A stretch of 57,156 nt of DNA from Enhydrobacter aerosaccus (GCA_903915535.1 CAIWTJ010000200.1:1-57156), one strand, 5' to 3'; shown: positions 33,806 to 42,291, counted from the stretch's first letter. The notes: generated from the sequence alone by a model not told the origin. Numbers and translations are program-made.

Positions 33806-35817
33806 GCGCTTCTCCGCAGGATGAGATTGTCGGACGGGTCGAGTTCCGCTGTCCAGCCGGGCGCCACCCAGGTCGTGGCCGTATGGCCTTCGATCACCGC
33901 GGGGCCGACAATCTTCTGGCCGGGCGTCAGGGCTTCAGCGGTGTGGCGTGGGCAGTCGAGCCAGGCCTCGCCGTGGAAGATCTTGGCCTGGTCGGGTGCG
34001 CGGGCGGCGAGTTTCTCGCGATCGAGCTTCGGCGCGGCGCCGATGGGCAGGGTCGCGCCCACGCGCAGCGTCACGATCTCGATGGGCCGGTCGGTCTTGG
34101 CGCCGTGCATGAAGGTGCGGTGATGGGCGTCGGCGAAAAGTTCCGAGAGATAGGCGGCGTCGAGCGCGCCGAGCTTGCCGGCGTGAATCTCCACGCCGAC
34201 CTCGAAGGCCTGGCCCACGAAGCGCATGTCGAGCGTGTGGGTGTAGACGAGACCGCCCGGCAGCTTCATGTCGGCGAACTGCGCCGCCAGACGCGCGCGC
34301 ATCTCGCCGAAGGTCTTGCCGGCTTCTTTCGCCGCGGCGTCATCGAGCTTCATCTTGCGCGTGACGGCATCGAACTTGGTGTAGTCGGATGCGACCAGCC
34401 CGTAGGCCGAGATCACGCCGGCGTTAGGCGGCACGACGATGGTCGAGATGCCCAGCTCCTCGGCGATGCGTGCGGCGTGCAGCGGGCCCGCACCGCCGAA
34501 CGGTACCAGCGCATAGTCGCGCGGATCGCGGCCGCGTTCGGTCGAGACCAGCTGGATCGCGCGCACGATGTTGGCGTCGGCCAGTTGAAGCGCGGAGGAG
34601 GCGGCCTGTTCGGGCGAGAGCTTGAAGCGCTCGGCGATGGCGGCGAAGGAGCGCCTGGCCGCGTCGGCATCGAGCGTCATGCGGCCGCCCAGGAAGGCTG
34701 CCGGCCGGATGGTGCCGATCACGACATGCGCGTCGGTCGTGGCAGGTTCGGTGCCGCCCTTGCCGTAGCAGGCGGGTCCGGGATCGGCGCCCGCGCTCTG
34801 CGGGCCCACGCGCGGCATGCCGCCGTCGTCGACCCAGGCGATCGAGCCGCCGCCCGCGCCCACCGACACGATGTCGAGCACCGGCGTGCGGATCGGCAGC
34901 CCGTCGATCTCGCTTTCGGATGCGAGCGAGGGGCGGCCGTCCTGCACCAGGCAGACGTCGGTCGAGGTGCCGCCCATGTCGAAGGTGATCAGGTCCTTGA
35001 AGCCCGAGCGCGCAGCCTGGCGCGTGGCGCCGACCACGCCGGCCGCCGGACCGGAATAGAGCGCGGTGATGGCACTCTGACGCATCGCCGAGGCGGGCAG
35101 GCGGCCGCCGTTGCTTTGCATCACCGTGAAGCGGCCCGTGAAGCCTGCATCGGCGAGCTTGCTCTCGAAGCGATGCAGGTAGCCGTCGATCACCGGCTGC
35201 ACATAGGCTGACAACAGCGTCGTCGACGCACGCTCGAACTCGCGGAACTCGCGCGCGACCTGATGGCTGCAGGTCACCAGCACGCCCGGCAGCGCCTCGC
35301 CGATCATCGCCGCGAGTTTCTGTTCGTGCGCGGGATTGGCGTAGGCGTTGAGAAGACAAATCGCGACGGCGCGGTAGCCGCCTACCTTGAGCGTGGGCAG
35401 CAATTCGGTGCGTACCTTCGCCTCGTCGAGCGGCGTTTCGACCGAGCCGTCTGCTTTCAGCCGCTCCGGCGCCTCGAAGCAATCCTTGCGGCGCACCGGC
35501 GGGGAGGGCTTGGCGTAGAACAGATCGTAGATGTTGCGGCGGTCGTGGCGCTGCATGAACAGCAGGTCGCGGAAGCCCGCGGTCGCGATGAACGCCACCG
35601 TCGCGCCCTTGCGCTCGAGCACCGCATTGGTGGCGACGGTCGAGCCATGGCCGAGGTCTTCGATTTTCGAAAGATCGATACCGGACTCGGTCAGCGCGTT
35701 GAAGGCGCCGATGTCGGGCGACTTGGGCGTACTCGGCACCTTGGTGACGACGATCCGGCCGCCCTCGACCGCGACCAGGTCGGTGAAGGTGCCGCCGACC
35801 TCGACGCCGACCCTCAT
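33802..35817 (-). CDS. hyuA: Hydantoinase/oxoprolinase family protein, subunit A
   Basis: 671-aa ATP-dependent subunit with an actin-like ATPase fold. The N-terminal domain begins MRVGVEVGGTFTDLVAVEGG with the phosphate loop, then LGHGSTVATNAVLERKGATV and QRHDRRNIYDLFY. The main domain shows ITFDMGGTSTDVCLVQDGRP and VSVGAGGGSIAWVDDGG, then PFGGAGPLHAARIAEELGIS. The C-terminal part ends GPAVIEGHTATTWVAPGWTA. It starts 3 bp after the ubiK stop, an odd pairing that makes co-transcription likely. With HyuB it forms a cytoplasmic cyclic-amide hydrolase, consistent with organic nitrogen use. Confidence 0.92.
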   Translation of the reverse strand: MRVGVEVGGTFTDLVAVEGGRIVVTKVPSTPKSPDIGAFNALTESGIDLSKIEDLGHGSTVATNAVLERKGATVAFIATAGFRDLLFMQRHDRRNIYDLFYAKPSPPVRRKDCFEAPERLKADGSVETPLDEAKVRTELLPTLKVGGYRAVAICLLNAYANPAHEQKLAAMIGEALPGVLVTCSHQVAREFREFERASTTLLSAYVQPVIDGYLHRFESKLADAGFTGRFTVMQSNGGRLPASAMRQSAITALYSGPAAGVVGATRQAARSGFKDLITFDMGGTSTDVCLVQDGRPSLASESEIDGLPIRTPVLDIVSVGAGGGSIAWVDDGGMPRVGPQSAGADPGPACYGKGGTEPATTDAHVVIGTIRPAAFLGGRMTLDADAARRSFAAIAERFKLSPEQAASSALQLADANIVRAIQLVSTERGRDPRDYALVPFGGAGPLHAARIAEELGISTIVVPPNAGVISAYGLVASDYTKFDAVTRKMKLDDAAAKEAGKTFGEMRARLAAQFADMKLPGGLVYTHTLDMRFVGQAFEVGVEIHAGKLGALDAAYLSELFADAHHRTFMHGAKTDRPIEIVTLRVGATLPIGAAPKLDREKLAARAPDQAKIFHGEAWLDCPRHTAEALTPGQKIVGPAVIEGHTATTWVAPGWTAELDPSDNLILRRSA

Positions 35818-35820
35818 CGT

Positions 35821-36072
35821 CTACTTCCCGGCGAGTTTGGCCTGGAGCTCGGCGAGCTGCTTTTTCAGCTCCTCGTTCTCCTCGCGCGCCTTGGCGGCCA
35901 TAGCCTTCACGGCGTCGAACTCGTCGCGCCGCGGAATATCCATGCCGTCCAGTATCTTGGCGATCTGATCGCGGACGCGGTTCTCGACTTCGTCCTTCAT
36001 GCCGGTCAGCGCGCCCATGGCGCCGTTGGCCATTTTGGTGAGGTCGTCGATGAAAGGATTGCGGGTCTGCAT
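35821..36072 (-). CDS. ubiK: Accessory factor UbiK family protein
   Basis: 83-aa homologue of UbiK (YqiC/BMFP), a coiled-coil trimer-forming protein that supports aerobic ubiquinone synthesis and binds membranes. The N-terminal amphipathic part reads NPFIDDLTKMANGAMGALTG and the C-terminal coiled coil is FDAVKAMAAKAREENEELKK followed by QLAELQAKLAGK; the linker KILDGMDIPRRDEF is the family hallmark. ATG follows AGGAG. It is the first gene of the leftward ubiK-hyuA-hyuB run and divergent from the enoyl-CoA hydratase. Confidence 0.88.
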   Translation of the reverse strand: MQTRNPFIDDLTKMANGAMGALTGMKDEVENRVRDQIAKILDGMDIPRRDEFDAVKAMAAKAREENEELKKQLAELQAKLAGK

Positions 36073-36153
36073 GGGGTGACTCCTGATGCCCCAAGTATGG
36101 GCGGCTGATACGATCCGGTCAAAGAACGCCAATGACGCAATAGGAGGACGCAA

Positions 36154-36888
36154 GTGGGTCTGGTCAAAGTCGAATCGAGTGAAGGCATCACCACCATCAC
36201 CATGACGCGCGCCGAGAAGCGCAACGCTTTGTCGCAAGGTCTGTGCGACGACCTGTACGAGGCCTACCGAGCCTTCGAGACGGGCGACGACCAGGTGGCG
36301 GTCCTGCAGGCCGACGGGCCGGCGTTCTGTGTCGGCGCCGATCTCAAGGAGCCGCCGGCCGCCATGTGGAAGGCGGTCCCGGACGTTTCCTACAAGCTGA
36401 CCAAGCCGGTGATCGCCGCGACGCAAGGCTGGGTGATCGGCGGCGCGATCTGCATTGTCATGACCTGCGACCTGATGGTCTCGGCCGATACGACCAAGTT
36501 CATGTACCCCGAGGCCAAGGTCGGCGTGTTCGGCGGTCTGATGCCGGGCATCGTCTCGCGCATGCCGCACAAGGTCGCCATGGAACTGCTTCTGCTGGGT
36601 GAAGAAATATCGGCCAAGCGGGCCTACGACGTGGGCTTCGTGAACAAAGTCGTGCCGCTGGGCGAGGAGCGCAAGGAAGCGCGCCGCATGGCGAGCGTGA
36701 TCGCCAACTCCGCGCCGCTGGTCGTGCGCACCCTGCGCGACTTCGCGAACCAGACGCTGCCCAAGGGACCGGCCGAGTTCTTCGTGCCGGAGCGCTACAA
36801 GCTCGAGAAGATCGCCGGCAGCGAGGATCGCAAGGAAGGTGCGGCTGCCTTCCGCGAGAAGCGCGCGCCCAAGTTCAAGGGACGCTGA
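36154..36888 (+). CDS. Enoyl-CoA hydratase/isomerase family protein
   Basis: 244-aa crotonase-fold enzyme. The oxyanion-hole blocks are FCVGADLKEPP and GWVIGGAICIVMTCDLMVSA; both catalytic glutamate positions of classical hydratases look occupied (PEAKVGVFGG and AMELLLLGEE). The region after the first glutamate reads FGGLMPGIVSRMPH rather than the usual PGxGGTQRL, so specificity may differ. The start is GTG with AGGAGGA seven bases before. The next gene, proC, starts 2 bp after the stop, so both share a transcript, although no common pathway is evident. Confidence 0.87.
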   Translation: MGLVKVESSEGITTITMTRAEKRNALSQGLCDDLYEAYRAFETGDDQVAVLQADGPAFCVGADLKEPPAAMWKAVPDVSYKLTKPVIAATQGWVIGGAICIVMTCDLMVSADTTKFMYPEAKVGVFGGLMPGIVSRMPHKVAMELLLLGEEISAKRAYDVGFVNKVVPLGEERKEARRMASVIANSAPLVVRTLRDFANQTLPKGPAEFFVPERYKLEKIAGSEDRKEGAAAFREKRAPKFKGR

Positions 36889-36890
36889 TC

Positions 36891-37688
36891 ATGGGAAAAT
36901 TGCTGTTGGTCGGTTGCGGCAAGATGGGCGGCGCCATGCTCGACGGCTGGCTGGCGCGCGGGCTGGCGGCGTCGGACGTGATCGTGGCCGAACCGGCCGA
37001 GACACTGCGGCCCCAGAAGCCCGGTTTGAAAGGCGTTGCCGCGTCGAGCGAGGTCACTGAGACGCCTGAGATCGTGGTCCTGGCGGTGAAGCCGCAGTCG
37101 ATGGATGCCGTGCTGCCGGACCTCAAACGCTTTGCCGACAAGGGCTCGGTGTTCCTGTCGATCGCCGCGGGCAAGACGCTGAAATACTTCGCGGGCTATC
37201 TCGGCGCCGGGGCGAAGGTCGTGCGCGCCATGCCCAACACGCCGGCGGCAGTGCGCCAAGGGATCACCGTGTCGACGGCGTCGAAGGGCGTTTCCGAGGC
37301 CGAGAAGAAGCGCTGCCACGAATTGCTCGAAGCCGTTGGCCAGTCGCTGTGGGTCGACGACGAAGGGCTGATCGATCACGTCACGGCCCTGTCGGGCAGT
37401 GGACCGGCCTATGTCTTCCTTCTGGTCGAGGCGATGGCAGCGGCGGGCGCGAAGCTCGGGCTCACGCCCGAGATGGCGATGCAGCTTGCGCGCGCGACGG
37501 TGGCGGGCAGCGGCGAGTTGCTCCGCCAGTCGAGCGAACCTGCGTCGCAGCTGCGCGTTAACGTGACCAGCCCCGGCGGCACCACCGCCGAGGCGCTGAA
37601 AGTGTTGATGGCGGGCGACGGCATCCAGCCGGTGTTCGACAAGGCGCTGGCCGCGGCATCGCGGCGATCGAAGGAGCTGGCGGGATGA
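36891..37688 (+). CDS. proC: Pyrroline-5-carboxylate reductase
   Basis: 265-aa cytoplasmic enzyme that makes L-proline from pyrroline-5-carboxylate with NAD(P)H. The Rossmann motif is LLVGCGKMGGAMLDGW at 4-19; the family signature is seen in VRAMPNTPAAVRQGITVSTA and in the dimer domain VTALSGSGPAYVFLLVEAMA and NVTSPGGTTAEALKVL. Length is normal. It starts 2 bp after the hydratase and its stop overlaps the TetR start (ATGA), giving a three-gene operon. Confidence 0.95.
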   Translation: MGKLLLVGCGKMGGAMLDGWLARGLAASDVIVAEPAETLRPQKPGLKGVAASSEVTETPEIVVLAVKPQSMDAVLPDLKRFADKGSVFLSIAAGKTLKYFAGYLGAGAKVVRAMPNTPAAVRQGITVSTASKGVSEAEKKRCHELLEAVGQSLWVDDEGLIDHVTALSGSGPAYVFLLVEAMAAAGAKLGLTPEMAMQLARATVAGSGELLRQSSEPASQLRVNVTSPGGTTAEALKVLMAGDGIQPVFDKALAAASRRSKELAG

Positions 37689-38305
37689 GCGATACGCCCA
37701 ATGACACACGAGGGCAGGTCCTCGATGCCTTCCTGCGCCTCCTCGAGGAGCGCGGCTACGATGACGTGAGCCTCGGCGACGTCGGCGCCGCGTCCAGTCT
37801 GGGCATGGCCGAGCTCTATCGTCTCTATCCCGACAAGCTCGCGCTCGTGCAGGCGTTCATGGCGCGGATCGATGGCGAGGTGCTGGCCGGCACGCCGGCC
37901 ACGCTCGATCCCGAGGAGACTGTGCGCGACCGACTATTCGATCTCTTGATGCGCCGCTTCGATACGTTGAAGCCCCACCGGGCGGCGCTGGCCGCGATCC
38001 GCCGGGCCGGGCGGCGCGACCCCATGATGGCCCTGGTCCTGGGGCCGGGCCTGATGCGCTCGATGGCGGCAATGCTGGAGGCTGCCGGGGTTTCCGGCCG
38101 TGGATTGACCGGCGTGGTTCGGCAAAATGCCCTGCTGGCGATCTATGCCGCCGTCTCCCGGGTGTTTGACAAGGACGAGTCGGCTGACCTCTCCAGGACC
38201 ATGGGGGCCCTCGACAGCCGGCTGAAGACGGCAGAGCGCTGGGCACAAGTTGTTGATAAATATACGGATTTCCGCCGGGAGCGGGTTGTTTCGCCTGCTC
38301 CGTGA
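37685..38305 (+). CDS. TetR/AcrR family transcriptional regulator
   Basis: 206-aa regulator. The N-terminal helix-turn-helix region reads RGQVLDAFLRLLEERGYDDV followed by SLGDVGAASSLGMAELYRLY, typical of TetR although the third helix is less canonical. The C-terminal ligand domain (about 65-195) contains RDRLFDLLMRRFDTLKPHRA and RQNALLAIYAAVSRVFDKDE. The latter resembles COQ9-like TetR relatives, so a lipid-binding role cannot be excluded. It overlaps proC by 4 bp and lies just upstream of the phasin gene, whose promoter has palindromes that it or another regulator might bind. Confidence 0.8.
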   Translation: MSDTPNDTRGQVLDAFLRLLEERGYDDVSLGDVGAASSLGMAELYRLYPDKLALVQAFMARIDGEVLAGTPATLDPEETVRDRLFDLLMRRFDTLKPHRAALAAIRRAGRRDPMMALVLGPGLMRSMAAMLEAAGVSGRGLTGVVRQNALLAIYAAVSRVFDKDESADLSRTMGALDSRLKTAERWAQVVDKYTDFRRERVVSPAP

Positions 38306-38308
38306 GTA

Positions 38309-38327
38309 TTTTGTGCAATGCACAAAA
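38309..38327. promoter_or_regulatory. Perfect 9-1-9 palindrome at the phasin promoter
   Basis: TTTTGTGCA-A-TGCACAAAA is a perfect palindrome seven bases upstream of the -35 box of the phasin promoter. A second half-site TTGTGCA recurs at 38370-38376, inside the pair TGCGGTGCA (38343-38351)/TGCACCGCA (38373-38381) that brackets the -10 box. TGC-rich dyads of this kind are bound by PhaR-type repressors that control phasins in other bacteria. The palindrome is certain; the binder is inferred. Confidence 0.6.
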
Positions 38328-38333
38328 GTACAC

Positions 38334-38361
38334 TTGACTTGCTGCGGTGCATCCCTATTTT
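38334..38361 (+). promoter_or_regulatory. Promoter of the phasin gene
   Basis: TTGACT (38334-38339), 16 bases, TATTTT (38356-38361). Good -35, fair -10, located in the 132-bp gap before the phasin ATG at 38438 and flanked by palindromes that would allow repression. Confidence 0.5.
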
Positions 38362-38437
38362 AGCCTCCGTTGTGCACCGCAACATAAACGTCGGCGGTGC
38401 GGTAGTTTCAGCACCCTCAAGTCCCAGGAGACCCCCG

Positions 38438-38872
38438 ATGTACGCCAACACCGCTTTCAAGAACCCCTTCGCCGACTTCGACTTCAGCAAGATCGCCGCT
38501 GAGTTCAAGCTCCCGGCCGTGAACGTCGAGTCGATGGTCGAGACCGGCCGCAAGAACTTCGCCGCCATGACCACGGCCTCCACGACCGCCGTCGAGTCGA
38601 TGAAGGCGATCGCGCAGCGCCAGGGCGACATGATCCGCTCGGCGATGGAAGACTTCTCCAAGCACGGCAGCGACGTGATGTCGGCCGCGACCATCGAGGA
38701 GAAGGCCGCCAAGCAGATCGACTTCGCCAAGAAGAGCTACGAGCTCGCCGTGGCGAACACCAAGGAACTGGCCGACCTCTACACCAAGAGCTCGACCGAA
38801 GCCTTCGAGGCGCTGAGCGCCCGCGTTGCCGAGCTGACCGAAGTGGTTAAGGCCGCGATCGCGAAGAAGTAA
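38438..38872 (+). CDS. Phasin family protein
   Basis: 144-aa phasin of the Phasin_2 type, which coats polyhydroxyalkanoate granules and controls their size and number. It is almost wholly helical with no signal peptide; the central core reads NVESMVETGRKNFAAMTTAS and QRQGDMIRSAMEDFSKHGSD, followed by KAAKQIDFAKKSYELAVANT. The start has AGGAG eight bases before ATG; an upstream in-frame Met lies in the promoter and is unlikely. It is a single-gene unit with its own promoter and a strong terminator. It implies the organism stores PHA, though no synthase is in the window. Confidence 0.92.
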   Translation: MYANTAFKNPFADFDFSKIAAEFKLPAVNVESMVETGRKNFAAMTTASTTAVESMKAIAQRQGDMIRSAMEDFSKHGSDVMSAATIEEKAAKQIDFAKKSYELAVANTKELADLYTKSSTEAFEALSARVAELTEVVKAAIAKK

Positions 38873-38904
38873 GACCGAAGGCGCTGCAAAGCGCCGACGG
38901 CGAG

Positions 38905-38940
38905 AAGGGGCTGCCTGAAAAGGCAGCCCCTTTTCTTTTT
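38905..38940 (+). terminator. Rho-independent terminator of the phasin gene
   Basis: AAGGGGCTGCCT (38905-38916), GAAA loop, exact complement (38921-38932), then TCTTTTT. A 12-bp GC-rich stem with a T-run 32 bp after the phasin stop; textbook intrinsic terminator. Confidence 0.93.
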
Positions 38941-38955
38941 GGCTATAGTCGCGCG

Positions 38956-39294
38956 ATGAACCAGATCATCTACGCCGACTTCGAGAAGGTCGACATCCGT
39001 GTCGGCACCGTGCGCGATGCCCGTCCGCTCGAGGGCGCGCGCAAACCCGCGCTTCGCCTGGAGATCGACTTCGGTCCCGAGATCGGCGTGAAGAAATCCT
39101 CCGCGCAGATCACGGTGCACTACACGCCCGAGGCACTGGTCGGCCGCCAGGTCGCGGCCGTGGTCAATTTCCCGCCGCGCCAGATCGGCAAGTTCATGTC
39201 GGAAGTGCTGACGCTCGGTTTCCCCGACGCCGACGGTGCGGTCGTCCTGATCTCGCCGTCGAAGCCGGTGCCCGACGGCGGCAAGCTCTTCTAG
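38956..39294 (+). CDS. csaA: CsaA-type tRNA-binding protein
   Basis: 112-aa single-domain OB-fold protein of the tRNA-binding (EMAP II/Trbp111/CsaA) family. B. subtilis CsaA has export-chaperone activity; most members are thought to bind structured RNA. Family features: ADFEKVDIRVGTVRDARPLE, KSSAQITVHYTPEALVGRQV and VVNFPPRQIGKFMSEVLTLG. Length and sequence are typical. It starts 16 bp after the phasin terminator and converges on the lyase gene at 39296, with one base between stops. Confidence 0.92.
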   Translation: MNQIIYADFEKVDIRVGTVRDARPLEGARKPALRLEIDFGPEIGVKKSSAQITVHYTPEALVGRQVAAVVNFPPRQIGKFMSEVLTLGFPDADGAVVLISPSKPVPDGGKLF

Positions 39295-39295
39295 G

Positions 39296-40171
39296 CTACT
39301 CCGCCGCCTGCTTGGTCTCGGTGCGGAAGCGCGTGCGATAGCCATCCCATTCGTCGGCACCGTTGAGACGGAAGCCCTGCTGCGGCGTGATGTTCGAGGC
39401 GGGCACGGGATGACGGCCCTTCGCCTTGAGTTCCGCGAGAGCGGCGTCGCAGGCGCCGACGATGGTGCGGGTCAGCAGGCCAGGCAGGATCATGAAGGCA
39501 TAGTCGAGCTTCGACGCCTCTTCGAGGGAGAGGTCCGGCGTCTTGCCCTTCCACACCATGTTGAGCATGCACGGCCCTTTCACGAGCTTGGGCACAGCCG
39601 TCGTCTCTTCGAGGGTCTGCGGCGCCTCGACAAAGGCCATGTCGGCGCCGGCCTCGATTGCGGCGTTGGCGCGGCGAATCGCTTCCTCGAAGCCCAGCAC
39701 GGCCCGCGAGTCGGTGCGCGCGATGACGAGGAAGTCCTTGTCGACTTTTGCGCTGACGGCGGCGCGGATCTTCGCGACGTAGTCCTCGAGCGGAACGATG
39801 GTCTTGTCCTCGAGATGGCCGCACTTCTTGGGGAAGCCCTGGTCCTCGATATGGATTCCGGCGACACCGCGCTTCTCGTACTCTCGTACGGTGCGGATGG
39901 CGTTCAACTCGTTGCCATAGCCGGTGTCGGCGTCGGCGATCACCGGCAGCTTGATGGCGGTGGCGATACGGCCCGCGTTGTCCGCCATCTCCGTCATGGT
40001 GACCAGACCGTAGTCGGGATAGCCGAGGCTGGCGGCGGTGCCGGCGCCGGTCATGTAGACGGCCTCGAAGCCGGCACGTTCGATGGAGCGTGCGGTGACG
40101 CAGTCGTAGCAGCCGGGCGCGGTCACCATCCCGCGCTTCAGGGCCTCACGGAACATCTTGCCTTTTGACAT
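39296..40171 (-). CDS. Isocitrate lyase/PEP mutase family protein
   Basis: 291-aa cytoplasmic TIM-barrel enzyme that cleaves or forms C-C or P-C bonds next to a carboxylate. Metal-binding DADTGYGN and the active-site signature KKCGH (in IEDQGFPKKCGHLEDK) match methylisocitrate lyase and oxaloacetate-hydrolase-like members; the start VTAPGCYDCVTARSIERAGF is typical. It could be a 2-methylisocitrate or dimethylmalate lyase; the exact substrate is open. AAGGAGG precedes the ATG. It is downstream of a dioxygenase and Bug protein on the same strand, so a shared catabolic route is likely. Confidence 0.88.
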   Translation of the reverse strand: MSKGKMFREALKRGMVTAPGCYDCVTARSIERAGFEAVYMTGAGTAASLGYPDYGLVTMTEMADNAGRIATAIKLPVIADADTGYGNELNAIRTVREYEKRGVAGIHIEDQGFPKKCGHLEDKTIVPLEDYVAKIRAAVSAKVDKDFLVIARTDSRAVLGFEEAIRRANAAIEAGADMAFVEAPQTLEETTAVPKLVKGPCMLNMVWKGKTPDLSLEEASKLDYAFMILPGLLTRTIVGACDAALAELKAKGRHPVPASNITPQQGFRLNGADEWDGYRTRFRTETKQAAE

Positions 40172-40183
40172 GGCGTTTCCTCC

Positions 40184-41254
40184 TTAAGCGGCTTTCATGC
40201 CCAGTGTTGCAGCCTGTCGTGCATCGAAGTCTCGCCGCGCGTCGTCGTACTGGTGGCCTTTCATGCCGCCACGCACGGTACCGGGTTCGGTTGTGCCGTA
40301 GAACACCTCCCAGCTTTGCGGTAGCCGGCGCGAATCCGGCCGGGCGAGCCACAGCCTGTAGAGCGTCCGCTTTTTCTCTTCCTCCGGATAGTCCTCAAAG
40401 CCGGTACGCGAGTGGAGCATCGTCTGATTGCACAGCATCTGGAGGTCGCCGGCCTCGAGATGCATGCAAAACATGTTCTCGGGCCGACGCAGGACCGTGT
40501 CGAAATACTCCATGGCCTCGCGCTGAACTGCCGTGAGCTGCGGCACGCCCTCCAGTTTCTGCGCGTTCTGGATGCGGTTGCGGTTCCACTTGCAGAAGAC
40601 GCGGCCGTTCTCCGTCGTGCAGATGGGTGCGGCGTACCAGGGCTCTTCGCCCTCCGACTGCTCGCCGTTGCGGCTGAACGTATAGTCGGTCGTCAGCGCT
40701 TCCGCGTAGTCCGGCCGCTCGGCCTTTACGACGTCGTAGGCGGTGGCCGCACTCGCGCACATGCTCATGCCGCCGACCGGCGCCTGGTTGTAGCAGGACA
40801 GCAACACGACGTCGGAGCCGTCGACGTGGAAGTCGAGCTCGGCCTTGGAGTTGTAGCCGCGGCCGGTCGGGCTGCGATAGGCGTGCCCGGCGTCCCTGAC
40901 CTCGGTGATGTAATCACTGGTGCGGTTCTGCGGCCGGGCGACCCCGAAGTGCAGGCCGATCGCCCAGGTCATCAGCCTGAATTCGGCGGGCGTGACGCCC
41001 TTGCGTGGCAGGTTCTTCACCAGGGCCATGCCGCGACCGTCGCGCACTTCGCGGAACGCCGCCGCGAGCGTCGGGATCGCGTCACGGAGCGCGAAATCCT
41101 CGCGGCGCCGCGACAGGATTGGACGCTCGGGATCGCCGGCGCCGCGCACGGCGGCGATCAGCTCGGCGCCTTCGGCCGCGGTGAGGGGATAGGTCCAACC
41201 GGTGTCCGCCTGGACGTCGGCGACGGTCCAGCGGGCGCGCAAAGTCTCTGCCAT
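40184..41254 (-). CDS. TauD/TfdA family dioxygenase (gamma-butyrobetaine hydroxylase-like branch)
   Basis: 356-aa Fe(II)/2-oxoglutarate-type oxygenase, longer than classical TauD. Iron ligands are H143 and D145 in LDFHVDGSDVVLLS and H281 in NQTMLHSRTGFEDY, with R296/R300 in KKRTLYRLWLARP for 2-oxoglutarate. The long N-terminal portion (1-75) has no obvious domain. ACGGAGGA gives the ATG. It sits 12 bp from the lyase gene and 11 bp from the Bug protein gene, forming a tight three-gene unit opposite the GntR regulator. The compound oxidised is unknown. Confidence 0.87.
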   Translation of the reverse strand: MAETLRARWTVADVQADTGWTYPLTAAEGAELIAAVRGAGDPERPILSRRREDFALRDAIPTLAAAFREVRDGRGMALVKNLPRKGVTPAEFRLMTWAIGLHFGVARPQNRTSDYITEVRDAGHAYRSPTGRGYNSKAELDFHVDGSDVVLLSCYNQAPVGGMSMCASAATAYDVVKAERPDYAEALTTDYTFSRNGEQSEGEEPWYAAPICTTENGRVFCKWNRNRIQNAQKLEGVPQLTAVQREAMEYFDTVLRRPENMFCMHLEAGDLQMLCNQTMLHSRTGFEDYPEEEKKRTLYRLWLARPDSRRLPQSWEVFYGTTEPGTVRGGMKGHQYDDARRDFDARQAATLGMKAA

Positions 41255-41265
41255 TGTGTCCTCCG

Positions 41266-42252
41266 TTATTCCGCTGTCATGCCGAGCCGGCGGATCGTCT
41301 CGCCGGACTCCCGGATGTCGCGCTGGAAGCGCTCGGTGAATTCGGCCGGCGTCGGACCGCCCGGCAGGGATCCGTATTCGACCAGCTTGGCCTTGAACTC
41401 GGGCGTCGCCAGCACCCTGGCGATGTCTTGCTGGATCGCCGAAACCACCGCAGGCGGCGTCCCCGCCGGCGCGAACAGCCCGGCCCATGAATTCTCGTCG
41501 AGCCCTTCGAAACCCTGCTCCTTGAAGGTCGCGACGTTCGGAAGGGCGGGGATGCGCTGGGTGCCCATGATGCCGAGCGACTTCAGCTTCCCGGCATTGA
41601 TCAGCGACAGGCCCGAAGTCACGCTCGAGAGGCCGGTGTCGACCCGGCCGGCCGAGATATCGCCGACGAACGAGGCCGCGCCCTTGTACGGGATGTTCAC
41701 CAGCTTGATTCCGGCTTTCTCGAAGATGCGCTCGGCGATCAGCCGGCTGCCCGGATCGGGACTGGCGAAGGTGCGCTTGTCCGGCCCCTCCTTCCTGACC
41801 AGCGCGGCCAGCTCCTTGAGGTCGTTGGCCGGCAGGGTCGGCGAAGCAATCAGCGTGGCGACGGGGTAAGCCACCACCGTCACCGGCGCGAAGGCCGTCA
41901 CGGTGTCGTAGGGCAGCTTCATGAGATGGCCGTTGATGGCGATGCCCGACACCGCAAGGACCATGGTGTGGCCGTCGGGCGGGGCGCGCGCGACGATGGC
42001 GGCGCCCACCGAACCGCTGCCGCCGGTACGATTGTCGATGATGACCGTCTGGCCCCACATGTCCTCGAGGGCCTTGGCCATCATGCGGCCGACGGCGTCG
42101 GTGCCTCCGCCGGGGCTGTAGGGCACGACGATCGTGACCGTCTTGGTGGGATGGAATGCCGGCTTCTGATCCGTCTGCGCCTGGCTGGCGACGGGCCCGG
42201 CAAGGACAAAGGCCGCCGCAATCGACGCGAACGCAGCTATGACCTTTCTCAT
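41266..42252 (-). CDS. Bug family tripartite tricarboxylate-type binding protein
   Basis: 328-aa periplasmic Bug (TctC-like) solute-binding protein with a Sec signal peptide ending near ASQAQ. Core motifs are TVTIVVPYSPGGGTDAVGRM, VIIDNRTGGSGSVGAAIVAR, the VNIPYKGAASFVGDISAGRV block and SWAGLFAPAGTP. Bug proteins bind carboxylates and aromatic acids. No TctA/TctB permease genes are nearby, as is usual for orphan Bug proteins, so it may share a permease encoded elsewhere or act as a sensor. It is the first gene of the unit leading to the dioxygenase and lyase. Confidence 0.9.
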   Translation of the reverse strand: MRKVIAAFASIAAAFVLAGPVASQAQTDQKPAFHPTKTVTIVVPYSPGGGTDAVGRMMAKALEDMWGQTVIIDNRTGGSGSVGAAIVARAPPDGHTMVLAVSGIAINGHLMKLPYDTVTAFAPVTVVAYPVATLIASPTLPANDLKELAALVRKEGPDKRTFASPDPGSRLIAERIFEKAGIKLVNIPYKGAASFVGDISAGRVDTGLSSVTSGLSLINAGKLKSLGIMGTQRIPALPNVATFKEQGFEGLDENSWAGLFAPAGTPPAVVSAIQQDIARVLATPEFKAKLVEYGSLPGGPTPAEFTERFQRDIRESGETIRRLGMTAE

Positions 42253-42273
42253 CGTTTCCTCTTTTCTTTGTTG

Positions 42274-42288
42274 GTATATAATTATTAC
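42274..42288. promoter_or_regulatory. AT-rich imperfect dyad between bug and gntR genes, probable GntR operator
   Basis: GTATATAATTATTAC, with GTA and TAC ends in the GT-N-AC style of GntR operators, lies in the 39-bp gap between the two divergent start codons. It is the only strongly AT-rich spot in the area. It probably combines -10 elements and the operator for both directions. Confidence 0.5.
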
Positions 42289-42291
42289 AAC

